The notes: generated by a model from the letters alone, not told the origin. Numbered from the stretch's first letter, positions 16,122 to 25,002 are shown. The stretch: DNA of 64,000 nucleotides from Mycolicibacterium sphagni (GCF_002250655.1 NZ_NOZR01000028.1:20837-84836), one strand, 5' to 3'. Program-made: numbers and translations.

Positions 16122-16591
16122 CGTACGTCCACAGCAAGGCGCATCTCCTCTCGACCGTGGTCGGGCTGGCGACGGCGACAATCGCGGGAATCAACACCGC
16201 GGGAAGCGCATTCGTCGTTGCCGTAGCTTGTGCTCTCGCTGTCGGGGTGGGTATTCGAGTGCGCCACGCCGCAACGACCGCTGTGCTGCTCGCCGCGGTC
16301 GCAGCCATGCTCAGCAACGCGCCACCACTGCAAGCCGGACTGGTCGGCCTGTGCGGCGCCTACTACCTGCTGTTGCGACATGCGGAGCCTCGATCCGTGG
16401 GATCAACGGGCCGATCTCCGATGGTTGCTGCCGTGTGCTTCACCGTCGTCGCCGTTTTGATCGCCTCACTGCCGCTCGATTTCCCGTGGCTGACGATCCT
16501 TGCCGGGCCGAGCATGTTTGTGGCGTACATAGTGGCCGTCCGACCGTTCTTCCCCAGAGCCGTAGCGCGTTCGAATCGGGACGAGATCTGA
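16118..16591 (+). CDS. Integral membrane protein of the MoxR operon
   Basis: 157 residues, ATG overlapping the DUF58 stop. Roughly five hydrophobic segments (LLSTVVGLATATIAGI, AFVVAVACALAVGVGI, AATTAVLLAAVAAML, PMVAAVCFTVVAVLIASL, WLTILAGPSMFVAYIVAV) and a short basic tail. No known domain. Four-base overlaps through the operon argue that this protein works with MoxR and DUF58 in the membrane. Confidence 0.75.
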   Translation: MTYVHSKAHLLSTVVGLATATIAGINTAGSAFVVAVACALAVGVGIRVRHAATTAVLLAAVAAMLSNAPPLQAGLVGLCGAYYLLLRHAEPRSVGSTGRSPMVAAVCFTVVAVLIASLPLDFPWLTILAGPSMFVAYIVAVRPFFPRAVARSNRDEI

Positions 16592-16608
16592 TTACTCGCG
16601 AGGTGATC

Positions 16609-18021
16609 TCAGGGATGGTCGTGGTGATCCAGCGCCGACGGGAGTCTGTGATCGCGTACCCATGCGTGGTGGATTTTGCCGAGTTCGGTTGTGGGGCCTG
16701 CGATGCCGTCCATGTCGTCGAGGATGGAACGCGTGTGCAGGGTCGCGTTGAGTCCGGCGGCGATGCTGGCGAAGGCAAGGGTGATGCGGGAAGTGAATGC
16801 TTGCTCGGGTGGCAGAGTGATCTTGGCGGCGGGGTGGCTTGAGTCACGAATGTCGAACATGCCGTTGATGATTCGCGCAGTGGTCTCGGTGGTGTAGGTG
16901 ACCGGTTGGGGGAGGTTGACTTCGTGGGTCATCTGCGAGATCCATTGCTTCAGTTCGGCATTGGTGAGCGTGGACCCAGCGGCGAAGAAGCCGAGTTGAG
17001 TCATCAGGTCGCGGCAGTCATCGATGCGTTGTTCATATGCGGCGCGCTGGAATGACACCCACAGCCATCGCGCGCGTTCTGTCAGGACGGTGACGCAGCC
17101 GAAGTCGAGGAAGCCCACGGTGCCGTCGGCTCGGAAGCGGTAGTTGCCGGGGTGCGGGTCGGCGTGGACGAGGTTGGCGTGGCGGCAGTTCCCATTGATG
17201 AAGCGCGCGATTACCTCTGCCCAAGCATTTTTCAGGTCTTGGTCCGCGTGTTGTGCTGCGGCCCAGTCCATGCCGTCAAGGTAGGTCATCGTCAAGGCCC
17301 GTCCCGTAGATGCCTCGGGCACAACTTCGGGAATGACGATGAACGGGTGTCCCCGGTAAAGGTCGGCGAATAAGGCGATCATTTCGGCTTCGTGATGGTA
17401 GTCGATTTCTTCGGCGATCCGGGTGGCAGCTTCCTTCGCGAGGGAGCGGGTATCGATCGGCATGCCCGACGCGGCGGTGGCGAACCGCAGGAATGTCGCT
17501 AATAGTTCGGTGTTGGCCAGGTCGTGGCGGATCGCTTGGCCGACGCCAGGGTATTGGATCTTGACGACGACGTCGCGCCCATCGTGAAGGGTGGCGCGAT
17601 GGACCTGCCCGACTGAAGCCGTTGCCATCGGCTCGTCAGAGAAGTTCCGGAAATGCTCTGCGGCTGAGCCGAGTTCATCGGCGATGACGCGTTGGACCAG
17701 CTCGGGATGCATGGGCGGTGCATCTGCCTGAAGTTTGGTGAGGGCTTTTTGGTAGGGTGCGAAGCCACTAGCGCTGAAGGCTGCGGTGTCCATCATGGAC
17801 ATGATCTGGCCGGCTTTCATCAGCACACCCTTGGAGTGGCCAAGCAGCTCGGTGTAGCGCTTGGCGGTCCGTTCGTGGAAGCGGTGCACCTCCCCGGGAC
17901 GACCGGTGTGTTCGCGGATGCTGGCTAGCAGTCGCCCTCCGACGGCTTGCGCGGTGAATCCCGCGATCGGCATGGTGCGGCGGATGCGGCCGGTGGGCAG
18001 CGGCGTATCCGGTGAGGTCAT
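16609..18021 (-). CDS. ABC1/AarF/UbiB-family atypical kinase (copy 1)
   Basis: 470 residues. Family marks: the KxGQ motif at residues 69-72 (MKAGQIMSMMD), the ATP-binding Lys in VVVKIQYPGVGQAI, an invariant Glu in EEIDYHHEAE, VHADPHPGNYRF and the metal-binding DFG (FLDFGCV). UbiB/ADCK proteins support isoprenoid-lipid or quinone metabolism and have weak ATPase or kinase activity. Last gene of a three-gene operon, 12 bases after the P450. Strongly similar to the protein encoded at 19199-20614 (for example the shared run ALTMTYLDGMDWAAAQHADQ, with Val for the first Ala in the other copy). Confidence 0.9.
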   Translation of the reverse strand: MTSPDTPLPTGRIRRTMPIAGFTAQAVGGRLLASIREHTGRPGEVHRFHERTAKRYTELLGHSKGVLMKAGQIMSMMDTAAFSASGFAPYQKALTKLQADAPPMHPELVQRVIADELGSAAEHFRNFSDEPMATASVGQVHRATLHDGRDVVVKIQYPGVGQAIRHDLANTELLATFLRFATAASGMPIDTRSLAKEAATRIAEEIDYHHEAEMIALFADLYRGHPFIVIPEVVPEASTGRALTMTYLDGMDWAAAQHADQDLKNAWAEVIARFINGNCRHANLVHADPHPGNYRFRADGTVGFLDFGCVTVLTERARWLWVSFQRAAYEQRIDDCRDLMTQLGFFAAGSTLTNAELKQWISQMTHEVNLPQPVTYTTETTARIINGMFDIRDSSHPAAKITLPPEQAFTSRITLAFASIAAGLNATLHTRSILDDMDGIAGPTTELGKIHHAWVRDHRLPSALDHHDHP

Positions 18022-18033
18022 CGGGGTCCCTCT

Positions 18034-19212
18034 TCAGGCTGTGAACCGGGCGGGCACGTGATGGGGACCCCGGATGGCGGGGGTATCGCGCCAGGCCGGC
18101 GTGGCGGTCAAGACGGGTCGTCGTTCCAGGATGTGGCGCAGGGCAGTGCTGGTCTCTAGTCGGGCCAGTGCGGATCCGAGGCAGTAGTGCGCGCCGTGGC
18201 CGAAGGTCAGCGGTGACGGTCCGGGTCGTCCCGGTAGGAATTGATGGGGCGCGGGGTAGACGTGGGGGTCGCGGTTGGCGGCGGCGATGCAGACCAGCAC
18301 GCTCTCGCCGCTGCGGATGTGGACTCCGGCGAGCTGTTGATCGGCGGTGGCCGTGCGGGCGGCGGCTTGCACCGGTGAGTCCAGGCGTAGCAATTCGGTC
18401 AGGACGGTCGCATCGGCAGGGTCGATGTGGTCGGCCAGCCGTGTGCCCTCGGCCGTTGGGGTAATCAGTCGGATGAGGGCAGCGCCCAGGAGGTTCGCGG
18501 TGGTTTCATGGCCGGCCACAGCGACGAGGATCGCCGTGGTGACCACCTCGTCGAGGGACAATTCGGGTGCGGTGGCCAGATAGCTGAGCAGGTCGTCGCG
18601 CGGATGGGCGCGCCGGTCGGCGGCAGCGGGCAGGAATTCGGTGATCAGCGCGGTCGTCGCCGCCAGTCCCACGTGCAGTGTGTCGGTGTCGGTGATACCG
18701 CTCAGCAGGCGGATGACGGCAGGGGAGTGCTCGCGCAATACCTGGCACTGCGCGGGGTCCAGGCCTAGCCAGGCGGCGATGACCGCGACGTGCAAGGGCC
18801 AGGCAATTTGTGACATCACGTCGAACGGTTCGTCGACGTCGATCGTCGATATGGCTTGTTTGCAAAGGGATTCGACGCCCTCGGTGAGCTGGCTGATGAA
18901 GGAATGGCCGAAGACGTCTCGGACGGCGTGGCGCAAACGATCGTGGGTGGGCCCGTCGGTGAACAGCATGTTAGCCGCGACGGTGTCGGCGGTGAAGAAG
19001 CGGCCGGCGGTGGCCGCCTGGTTGGCGCGCGGGTCGCTGATCCAGTGCGGCGCGGCCAGCACATTGCGAGCGACTTTATGGCCCAAGACAAGCCACGCTT
19101 GTGCGGTGGCATCCCAGACCACATCGCCCTCGCGACGGCGGGCGGCATAGAAAGGGTAGGGGTCGACCGCATCCCACGGCAGCCGAGGCATGAAAACGTC
19201 AGGGGTGGTCAT
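18034..19212 (-). CDS. Cytochrome P450
   Basis: 392 residues from ATG 19212 (MTTPDVFMPRLPWDAVDPYP). I-helix AGHETT at 233-238, ExxR (ELLR) at 273-276, and the haem loop FGHGAHYCLGSALA with Cys at about 344. Soluble bacterial type. Start overlaps the end of the upstream AarF gene by 14 bases. Substrate unknown; its position between two ABC1 kinases suggests a lipid or isoprenoid, which is inference only. Confidence 0.93.
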   Translation of the reverse strand: MTTPDVFMPRLPWDAVDPYPFYAARRREGDVVWDATAQAWLVLGHKVARNVLAAPHWISDPRANQAATAGRFFTADTVAANMLFTDGPTHDRLRHAVRDVFGHSFISQLTEGVESLCKQAISTIDVDEPFDVMSQIAWPLHVAVIAAWLGLDPAQCQVLREHSPAVIRLLSGITDTDTLHVGLAATTALITEFLPAAADRRAHPRDDLLSYLATAPELSLDEVVTTAILVAVAGHETTANLLGAALIRLITPTAEGTRLADHIDPADATVLTELLRLDSPVQAAARTATADQQLAGVHIRSGESVLVCIAAANRDPHVYPAPHQFLPGRPGPSPLTFGHGAHYCLGSALARLETSTALRHILERRPVLTATPAWRDTPAIRGPHHVPARFTA

Positions 19213-20614
19213 GCCGCTCCAGAGCCGACGGCAGTCCGCGCTCACGGACCCACGCGTGGTGGAGCTTTCCCAACTCGGTGATGGGGTCAGCCAACCCGTC
19301 GGTATCGTCAGCGATCGCCCGGGCGGGCAGCGTTGCCCGCAGTGCGCCAAGAATGCTGCTGATGGCGAGTTGGGCACGCGGAGCGAAGACGAACTCAGTG
19401 GGCGTGGCCATGCGGGACAACGGGTTAGCGTCGGAGCGCAGGTCGAAGATGCCGCGAAGGGCTCGTTCGATGGTGTCCTGGGTGTAGGTGGCGGGTTGGG
19501 TCATGTCGGTGATTTCGTGGAGTTGCTCAGACCACCACTGCCTGAGTTCCCCGACGGTCACGGTGGAGTCGGTGGCGAAGAAGCCAGCCTGCACCATGTG
19601 CTCGCGGGCGTCGTCGAAGCGGCCTTCGATCACGGCGCGGACCATTCGAACCCACCGCAGCCGTGGCAGCTCGGGCAGAGTCTTGACACAACCGAAGTCC
19701 ACGAAACCGACGCTGCCGTCGGTATTGAAGCGGTAGTTGCCGGGGTGCGGATCGGCATGCAGCAGGTTTGCGTGCCGCATGTTGCCGTAGCTGAACCGCA
19801 GTACGACTTCGGCCCAGGTGTTCTTCAGATCTTGGTCGGCGTGTTGAGCAGCGGCCCAATCCATTCCGTCGAGGTAGGTCATCGTTAGCACACGATCGCT
19901 ACTGAGTTCGGGGATCACTTCGGGTACCCGGATGAAGGGATGGCCGCGGTAAAGCTCAGTGAACTTCGTGATGCTGGCTGCCTCGTGCCGGTAGTCGACC
20001 TCCTCACAGATCCGCGCCGCTGCCTCGCGGGCCATCGTCCGCACATCGGGCGTCATGCCCGATGCTGACATCGCGAATCGGATGAACGTGGTCAGTAGTT
20101 CGGTGTTGGCCAAGTCATCGCGGATCGCCTGAGCGACGCCGGGATACTGAATCTTGACCGCAACTTCACGACCATCAGACAGCACCGCACGATGCACTTG
20201 ACCGATCGACGCCGCCGCTAACGCCGCCTCTGTGAAGTCGGCGAATTGTGTTACCGCAGGGCCAAGTTCAGTGTCGAGCACCTGCCGAACGAGCGTGATA
20301 TGCATCGGCGGCGCGTCGGCCTGCAGCCGGGCCAACGCCGATTGGTACGGCGCGAAACCTCCATTGCCCAACGATCGGGCGTCGATCAGGGACAGTATTT
20401 GTCCGGCCTTCATCAACGCGCCACGCGAGTGGCCCAGCAGCTCGGCGTAGCGCTCTGCGGTGCGTTCGTGGAACCGGTCGACGGCGCCATCATCGCCGGC
20501 TTTCGCCCGTATGCCGGCGACGAGCCGGCCGCCGGCGGCGCGGGCGGTGAACCCGGCCAGCGGCATGGTGCGCCGGATCCGCCCCTGCGGTACAGGATTG
20601 TTGTGTTGCGGCAT
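19199..20614 (-). CDS. ABC1/AarF/UbiB-family atypical kinase (copy 2)
   Basis: 471 residues and paralogous to the downstream copy along its whole length: same start pattern (GRIRRTMPLAGFTA), KAGQ at 69-72, VKIQYPGVAQAIR, EEVDYRHEA, LHADPHPGNYRF and FVDFGCV. All catalytic-type residues are kept, so neither copy looks decayed. First gene of the AarF-P450-AarF operon, divergent from the TetR gene 80 bases away. Confidence 0.9.
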   Translation of the reverse strand: MPQHNNPVPQGRIRRTMPLAGFTARAAGGRLVAGIRAKAGDDGAVDRFHERTAERYAELLGHSRGALMKAGQILSLIDARSLGNGGFAPYQSALARLQADAPPMHITLVRQVLDTELGPAVTQFADFTEAALAAASIGQVHRAVLSDGREVAVKIQYPGVAQAIRDDLANTELLTTFIRFAMSASGMTPDVRTMAREAAARICEEVDYRHEAASITKFTELYRGHPFIRVPEVIPELSSDRVLTMTYLDGMDWAAAQHADQDLKNTWAEVVLRFSYGNMRHANLLHADPHPGNYRFNTDGSVGFVDFGCVKTLPELPRLRWVRMVRAVIEGRFDDAREHMVQAGFFATDSTVTVGELRQWWSEQLHEITDMTQPATYTQDTIERALRGIFDLRSDANPLSRMATPTEFVFAPRAQLAISSILGALRATLPARAIADDTDGLADPITELGKLHHAWVRERGLPSALERHDHP

Positions 20615-20668
20615 CGAAAGTCTCCCACCTAGCGGACCCGCAATGTAAAGTGGCCTCGTACGCAGAGT

Positions 20669-20680
20669 AAGTGATCACTT
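20669..20680. promoter_or_regulatory. Palindromic operator between TetR and the AarF-P450 operon
   Basis: AAGTGATCACTT is a perfect 12-base palindrome, extended imperfectly by GT and GC outside, in the 80-base gap between divergent genes and 14 bases before the TetR start. The natural candidate for the TetR binding site controlling both directions. Confidence 0.6.
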
Positions 20681-20694
20681 GCGGAAGGTCAATC

Positions 20695-21291
20695 ATGACG
20701 GCGCCCACACGCGAACGGATCGTGACCGAGGCGATGCGGTTGTTCAGTACCAAGGGGTTTGAAGCCACGAGTGTCTCTCAGATTGAAGCCGCAGCCGGAC
20801 TGTCTCCGGGATCGGGAGCTCTCTACCGGCACTTCGCATCCAAGGAAGCACTGCTGAGTGCCGGCATCGACCGCCAACTCGACCGCCGCGCCGCCATGCA
20901 CGACATCCGGGCATTGTTCGCCGGACTCGGTGATCTGCGCTCCGAACTCACCGTCCTCGGGCGCTACCTGCTCACCGTCATCGACCAAGAACTCCAAGTA
21001 CTCCAGATCGCTGCCCGCACCCCCGCCGGACTGTCACCTCGCCTTGACGCCGCATATGCCGCCCTCGTCGACGGCCTCACCGCCGAACTCTCCGACTGGA
21101 TCACCGCTTGGGGGCCATCACTGGCAAAACGACACTGCGCCGTGCTGGCGACCCTCGGGGTCAACGGCATCCTCGGCGCCCGTATCGCTACGAGCCTCTT
21201 CCGGGAGTCCGCCGCCGGCATCCCTGACGACGAATATCTCGCGGAATGGACAGCCGTCCTCGCCGCCCGCATCGAGTCCCGCCCACAATGA
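20695..21291 (+). CDS. TetR-family regulator of the AarF-P450 operon
   Basis: 198 residues from ATG 20695 (MTAPTRERIVTEAMRLF). Typical N-terminal helix-turn-helix: FSTKGFEATSVSQIEAAAGLSPGSGALYRHFASKEALL. The C-terminal ligand domain is helical and not assignable. Divergent to the AarF-P450-AarF operon with a palindrome between, so a local repressor is likely. Confidence 0.9.
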   Translation: MTAPTRERIVTEAMRLFSTKGFEATSVSQIEAAAGLSPGSGALYRHFASKEALLSAGIDRQLDRRAAMHDIRALFAGLGDLRSELTVLGRYLLTVIDQELQVLQIAARTPAGLSPRLDAAYAALVDGLTAELSDWITAWGPSLAKRHCAVLATLGVNGILGARIATSLFRESAAGIPDDEYLAEWTAVLAARIESRPQ

Positions 21292-21540
21292 CGCTAGCTG
21301 CCAGGCGGCAGCGCAAAGAGCCGTGGTCTCTCCGAACATGAGACGGAAAGCCATGACTTCCGAATCATCTGTAAACACCCAAGAGGAAGACTCGCGTCCG
21401 TAACAGACTGCTACGCCTTAACCGCGCGGAGCAACTTTGTCGCCCGGCCTGTCCAACGGCCCCGGGGTTTTCCCTCAATCCTTCAGGCATAAACGCCGAC
21501 TCACCTTATTCAGTACAGCTAAATACCACCTCTGAACAGC

Positions 21541-21613
21541 GCCCCCGGCAGGAATCGAACCTGCGACCTAGGGATTAGAAGGCCCTTGCTCTATCCGACT
21601 GAGCTACGGAGGC
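21541..21613 (-). tRNA. tRNA-Arg (anticodon UCU)
   Basis: The minus strand folds as a cloverleaf. The seven-pair acceptor GCCTCCG/CGGGGGC includes one G-U pair. The D arm is GCTC...GAGC, the anticodon loop CTTCTAA gives UCU (Arg AGA codon), and the T arm is GCAGG ttcgatt CCTGC. 73 bases, no encoded CCA. The lowest anticodon-stem pair is a mismatch (C-T). Its 3' end faces the accessory region, and degenerate copies of this end occur at 2866 and 11241. Confidence 0.92.
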
Positions 21614-21708
21614 AGCGCGTCGATAGTCTAGCGGGGCGGGTTTGCCAGAAGGGGCGCGTGTAGCTTCCCGGGAATTGGAATCTCGGTGAGCGCAGCTCCC
21701 CGCAAACG

Positions 21709-22062
21709 TCAGTCGACCCCGAACCGGGCCTGCAGCGCGTCCTGCAGCCGCTGAACTTCCCGCAACTTTTCCCGCAGTCGCAGCACCGGCTCGGGCGTCC
21801 TGGAAGCACCCCATCCGGCGTCCAGACGGTTCTCCCAACGGAGCTGCGCAACGGCGATCAACTCCTCGAGATCGTCGATTTCGGCCTGCATGAGCTCACT
21901 GAAGCGCCTGGCCTGAGCAGCATCGTTGGGGTGAGAGTTGCGCTTCAGCGGATTTCGCGGAAACCGCCGATTGAGCTGCGTGGGCGCGCCCGCGATGTAC
22001 ATCGACTCGGCGTGGGCGGTCATTCCGCCGGCCGAAGCTGGGTAGGGGTCCTCGAGAAGCAT
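21709..22062 (-). CDS. Hypothetical coiled-coil protein
   Basis: 117 residues (or 104 from ATG 22023). The second half is charged and helical (ARRFSELMQAEIDDLEELIAV, LRLREKLREVQRLQDALQARF), suggesting a coiled coil. No recognised family. Codon use fits a real gene. It lies upstream of the tRNA-Arg gene on the same strand. Confidence 0.5.
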   Translation of the reverse strand: MLLEDPYPASAGGMTAHAESMYIAGAPTQLNRRFPRNPLKRNSHPNDAAQARRFSELMQAEIDDLEELIAVAQLRWENRLDAGWGASRTPEPVLRLREKLREVQRLQDALQARFGVD

Positions 22063-22351
22063 TCACAAATCGTGCTTTGAATCGCGCGAAGTTTCCTGAT
22101 GGTCAAGTTGAAGGACAACGGCGCGTCATCGTGCGTTCACTTTGCCGGGAGCGACACGCAGCCTCTGAGCTACCGCGATTGGCGGCCGATTTCTGGGACG
22201 CTGGCCTGCCGGGATACCGCCGTGCCTCACTCAGAATCTGAGAATTCCTCAGCTTTAGCCTAAGTTGAGCTATGGTGTGACGACTGGCACATGCCTCGGC
22301 GGCCAGGGCAAAGGCGTTAGGCGAGCTAAGGACAAGGGAGTCTGGCAGCTT

Positions 22352-23560
22352 ATGAGCAGTCCGATCGAACACGTCACCGCGCGATGTACGCGGGCGTTCC
22401 ATATTGGCTCGCTCTTGCTGCGTGGATCCCCGACGGCCGCAGGCTGGGTGCTCGGCTGGCTCTCGGCTGAATTCGCCCCGTATGTCGTCACCGGCCACGC
22501 CCTCTCGGTTGTGCCGTCGCCGCTGGAGAAGGTCGCCTGCGCACTGGCCGTCCAAAAAGCCGACTCCGTGCTCGAAGCCGCTCTCAAGGACACCTTCGGC
22601 GAGAATTACACCACCGCGGTACACCATCCGCTCGAGCCCTGCACAGCCCACCGCCCCAACCTGACCGCCGTCGTCAACGCCATGCGGCACCGCGGTCGGT
22701 ACGCCAAGAAGACCAGGAACATCTCCTACGGTCCCGGCGGGCGCACCCACACGCTCGACATCTGGCGTCGCCCCGACCTGCCCGAGGGGTCCGGCGCCCC
22801 AGTCCTGATCCACGTTCCCGGCGGCGGCTGGTCGGTCAATGACAAACGCGGCCAAGGCTATCCGCTGATGACCCGGATGTCCGAGCTGGGCTGGATCTGT
22901 GTCTCGATCAACTACAGCCGCAGCCCACGCAACGCCTTCCCGAGTCACATCATCGACGTCAAACGGGCCATCGCCTGGGTCAGGGAGAACATCGCCGAAT
23001 ACGGGGGAGACCCCGACTTCATCGCCATCACCGGCGGTTCGGCTGGCGGGCACCTCGCGTCACTGGCCGCCCTCACCGCCGGCGACCCCACGATGCAGCC
23101 CGGCTTCGAAGGCGCCGACACCAGTGTGCAAGCCGCCGCGCCCTACTACGGCGTCTACGACCTGACCAACGCTGACAACATGCACCCGCTGATGATGCCG
23201 CTGCTCGAGCACGTCGTCATGCAGCGCCGCTTGGCCGACGATCCCAAGCTGTACCGGGACGCCTCGCCTATCCACCGCATCCACCGCAACGCTCCGCCGT
23301 TTTTCGTGCTGCACGGGGAAAACGACGCCGTCATCCCGAGTTCGCAGGCGCGTGCCTTCACCGCCGCACTGCGAAAATGCGGTCCCCGCGCGGTGTCCTA
23401 CGCCGAATTGCCCAACGCCCACCATGCTTTCGACACGATCGCGACCCTGCGCTGCCAGGTGGCGGCCGAGGCCGTTGCCAGCTTCCTGGGCATCGTCTAT
23501 GGCCGGCACGTCGCTGCGCGCAAGGGCACCAGAAGGGTCGCGGTCAGTTCCGCGAGCTGA
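22352..23560 (+). CDS. LipC-like carboxylesterase, alpha/beta-hydrolase fold
   Basis: 402 residues from ATG 22352 (MSSPIEHVTARC). The oxyanion loop is HVPGGGW (an HGGG variant, as in mycobacterial LipC), the nucleophile elbow GGSAGGH, then the acid in HGENDAVIPSS and the His in NAHHAFD. An ~80-residue N-terminal extension matches LipC-type esterases. Expected to hydrolyse short-chain esters. A weak ribosome site leaves the exact start uncertain. Convergent with the SDR gene, four bases apart. Confidence 0.85.
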   Translation: MSSPIEHVTARCTRAFHIGSLLLRGSPTAAGWVLGWLSAEFAPYVVTGHALSVVPSPLEKVACALAVQKADSVLEAALKDTFGENYTTAVHHPLEPCTAHRPNLTAVVNAMRHRGRYAKKTRNISYGPGGRTHTLDIWRRPDLPEGSGAPVLIHVPGGGWSVNDKRGQGYPLMTRMSELGWICVSINYSRSPRNAFPSHIIDVKRAIAWVRENIAEYGGDPDFIAITGGSAGGHLASLAALTAGDPTMQPGFEGADTSVQAAAPYYGVYDLTNADNMHPLMMPLLEHVVMQRRLADDPKLYRDASPIHRIHRNAPPFFVLHGENDAVIPSSQARAFTAALRKCGPRAVSYAELPNAHHAFDTIATLRCQVAAEAVASFLGIVYGRHVAARKGTRRVAVSSAS

Positions 23561-23563
23561 CGC

Positions 23564-24232
23564 TCAGGCCACCGTCATCAAATAGTCGGCACTGCCCCGG
23601 TAGACGATGGTCGACGGACTCGGGGTCACCGCGGCGTTGACAATCGCAGTCGCGAATTCCTCGACCGGGACGATGCTGGTTCCGTCGCCGGAAGCCACCG
23701 TCACGTGGATTCCCGCGTGGTCGAGCTCGGAACGCATTGCGTAGAGCGCAGTTTCGCCCGCCCGCTTGCTCGCGGCGATTCCCGCATATCCCTTCGGCAC
23801 CGCTTTGTGCGGATAGAAGTGGGCCTGGTGACTGGTGACGAATACGATCCGCGAACCTGCCGGCATCAAGGGCATGGCCAGCGTGGTGAGCCGTCGCTGA
23901 GCGTCGCGGTTGAGCCGCATGGCGTGACCGGGATCGGCGCCCATGTCGAGGCCACCCGTCGCGTTGAGGATCAACGCATCCAGCTTGCCGAACTGGGTGG
24001 TGATGTACTGCATCATCGCCGCGACCTCGACATCGTCGGAGATATCAGCGGCCAGCGCCGTAGCACTGCCGCCGGCTCCACGGATCGCCTCGACGACCGC
24101 ATTCGCCCGGTCCACCTGCTCGCGGTAGTTCACGATGACGTGGGTATCGGGGGCGGCGAGCTGGCGCGCCACCTCGGCTCCGATACCTCTCGATGCGCCC
24201 GTGATCAGGACGACGCGTGCGAATAGCTGCAT
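23564..24232 (-). CDS. Short-chain dehydrogenase/reductase
   Basis: 222 residues. N-terminal Rossmann motif VLITGASRGIGAEVARQL, then NVAG-type LILNATGG and FVTSHQAHFYP with the catalytic Ser. The active-site segment reads YAGIAASKRAGE: the Lys is in place but position K-4, where the catalytic Tyr normally sits, is Ile, and the nearest Tyr is at K-7. I believe related SDRs share this spacing, so it may be a subfamily trait. Substrate unknown. Confidence 0.85.
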   Translation of the reverse strand: MQLFARVVLITGASRGIGAEVARQLAAPDTHVIVNYREQVDRANAVVEAIRGAGGSATALAADISDDVEVAAMMQYITTQFGKLDALILNATGGLDMGADPGHAMRLNRDAQRRLTTLAMPLMPAGSRIVFVTSHQAHFYPHKAVPKGYAGIAASKRAGETALYAMRSELDHAGIHVTVASGDGTSIVPVEEFATAIVNAAVTPSPSTIVYRGSADYLMTVA

Positions 24233-24409
24233 GGCGGGTTCCTTCCGTTGCTGCGGCAGAACCCACCGTACACGAAATCTAAGAAAAATAAGGTAAAGAT
24301 AAGATCACGCTAAGGTTGTCGGCGGCGTCAGTTCTGTGATGTGCGCGATCGGAGCAACGGCCACGCCAGCCCGACCGTAGGCAACGCCCCCGCGACGATC
24401 CGGCGGGGG

Positions 24410-24634
24410 TCACGTCATGCAGACATTCGCGAACAACAGCACGGGCCACGACGCGATGGACCCGAGGAACGACACGACCAGATCGGCGCCGTGCAACTGA
24501 TGCAGATGCTCGGTGTGGGTGGACGACCACACCAGGCCGACCGCCAGGTAGGGCACACCGAGCAGCAGTCCGAGACCGATGAGTTCGGCGATGGTCAGCT
24601 GGTAGTTCAGCACCTGACGAAGCTTCGTCAGCAT
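24410..24634 (-). CDS. Small membrane protein, paralogue of its divergent neighbour
   Basis: 74 residues from ATG 24634 (MLTKLRQVLNYQLTIAELIGLG). Two hydrophobic segments: IGLGLLLGVPYLAVGLVW and VSFLGSIASWPVLLFANVC. A matching layout and residues (LRxVLNYxxxIxxLI, PxLxxGLxW, the His around 32-37, WPVLL) occur in the divergent gene at 24735. No known family name. Confidence 0.68.
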   Translation of the reverse strand: MLTKLRQVLNYQLTIAELIGLGLLLGVPYLAVGLVWSSTHTEHLHQLHGADLVVSFLGSIASWPVLLFANVCMT

Positions 24635-24734
24635 GATTTCCCTCCCGCCCCGAAGTGAGGCCAATCGTAGCCAATTCGGCAGCCGCAGAGACGAAATTGT
24701 GAGAACCTGAGTTCTCAGACTCGGGGAGGGGCCT

Positions 24735-24995
24735 GTGGACGATTTGATGACCCGGCTGCGCCGGGTGCTCAACTACAAAGTCAGCATCGAAGCCTTGATC
24801 GAACTCGCAATGTGGCTGGCGATACCGCATCTACTGATCGGACTCACCTGGGCCTTCTTCCACGCCGAAGCGGTGCTGCAGCTGCAGAATCGGCTCGATC
24901 AGGTGCTGCCGGCCGGCGCCGAGGTGGCCGCCTACGTACTGGCCGCCCTGCTGTGGCCGGTGCTATTGCTGCTCCCGCCGCTGTGCGTGGCCTAG
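24735..24995 (+). CDS. Small membrane protein, paralogue of its divergent neighbour
   Basis: 86 residues, GTG start (MDDLMTRLRRVLNYKVSIEAL). Two helices: LAMWLAIPHLLIGLTWAFFH and VAAYVLAALLWPVLLLLPPLCV. Shares VLNY, the IPHLLIGLTW-type segment and WPVLL with the protein at 24410-24634. Head-to-head pair with about 100 bases between starts. It ends eight bases from the end of the convergent decarboxylase gene. Confidence 0.68.
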   Translation: MDDLMTRLRRVLNYKVSIEALIELAMWLAIPHLLIGLTWAFFHAEAVLQLQNRLDQVLPAGAEVAAYVLAALLWPVLLLLPPLCVA

Positions 24996-25002
24996 TCCCT
25001 GC

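Noticed and set aside
2923..21540. Integrase or recombinase gene within the tRNA-bounded region
   Set aside because: Looked for tyrosine and serine recombinase motifs in the intact genes and gaps; none seen, so the mobility gene is lost or outside.
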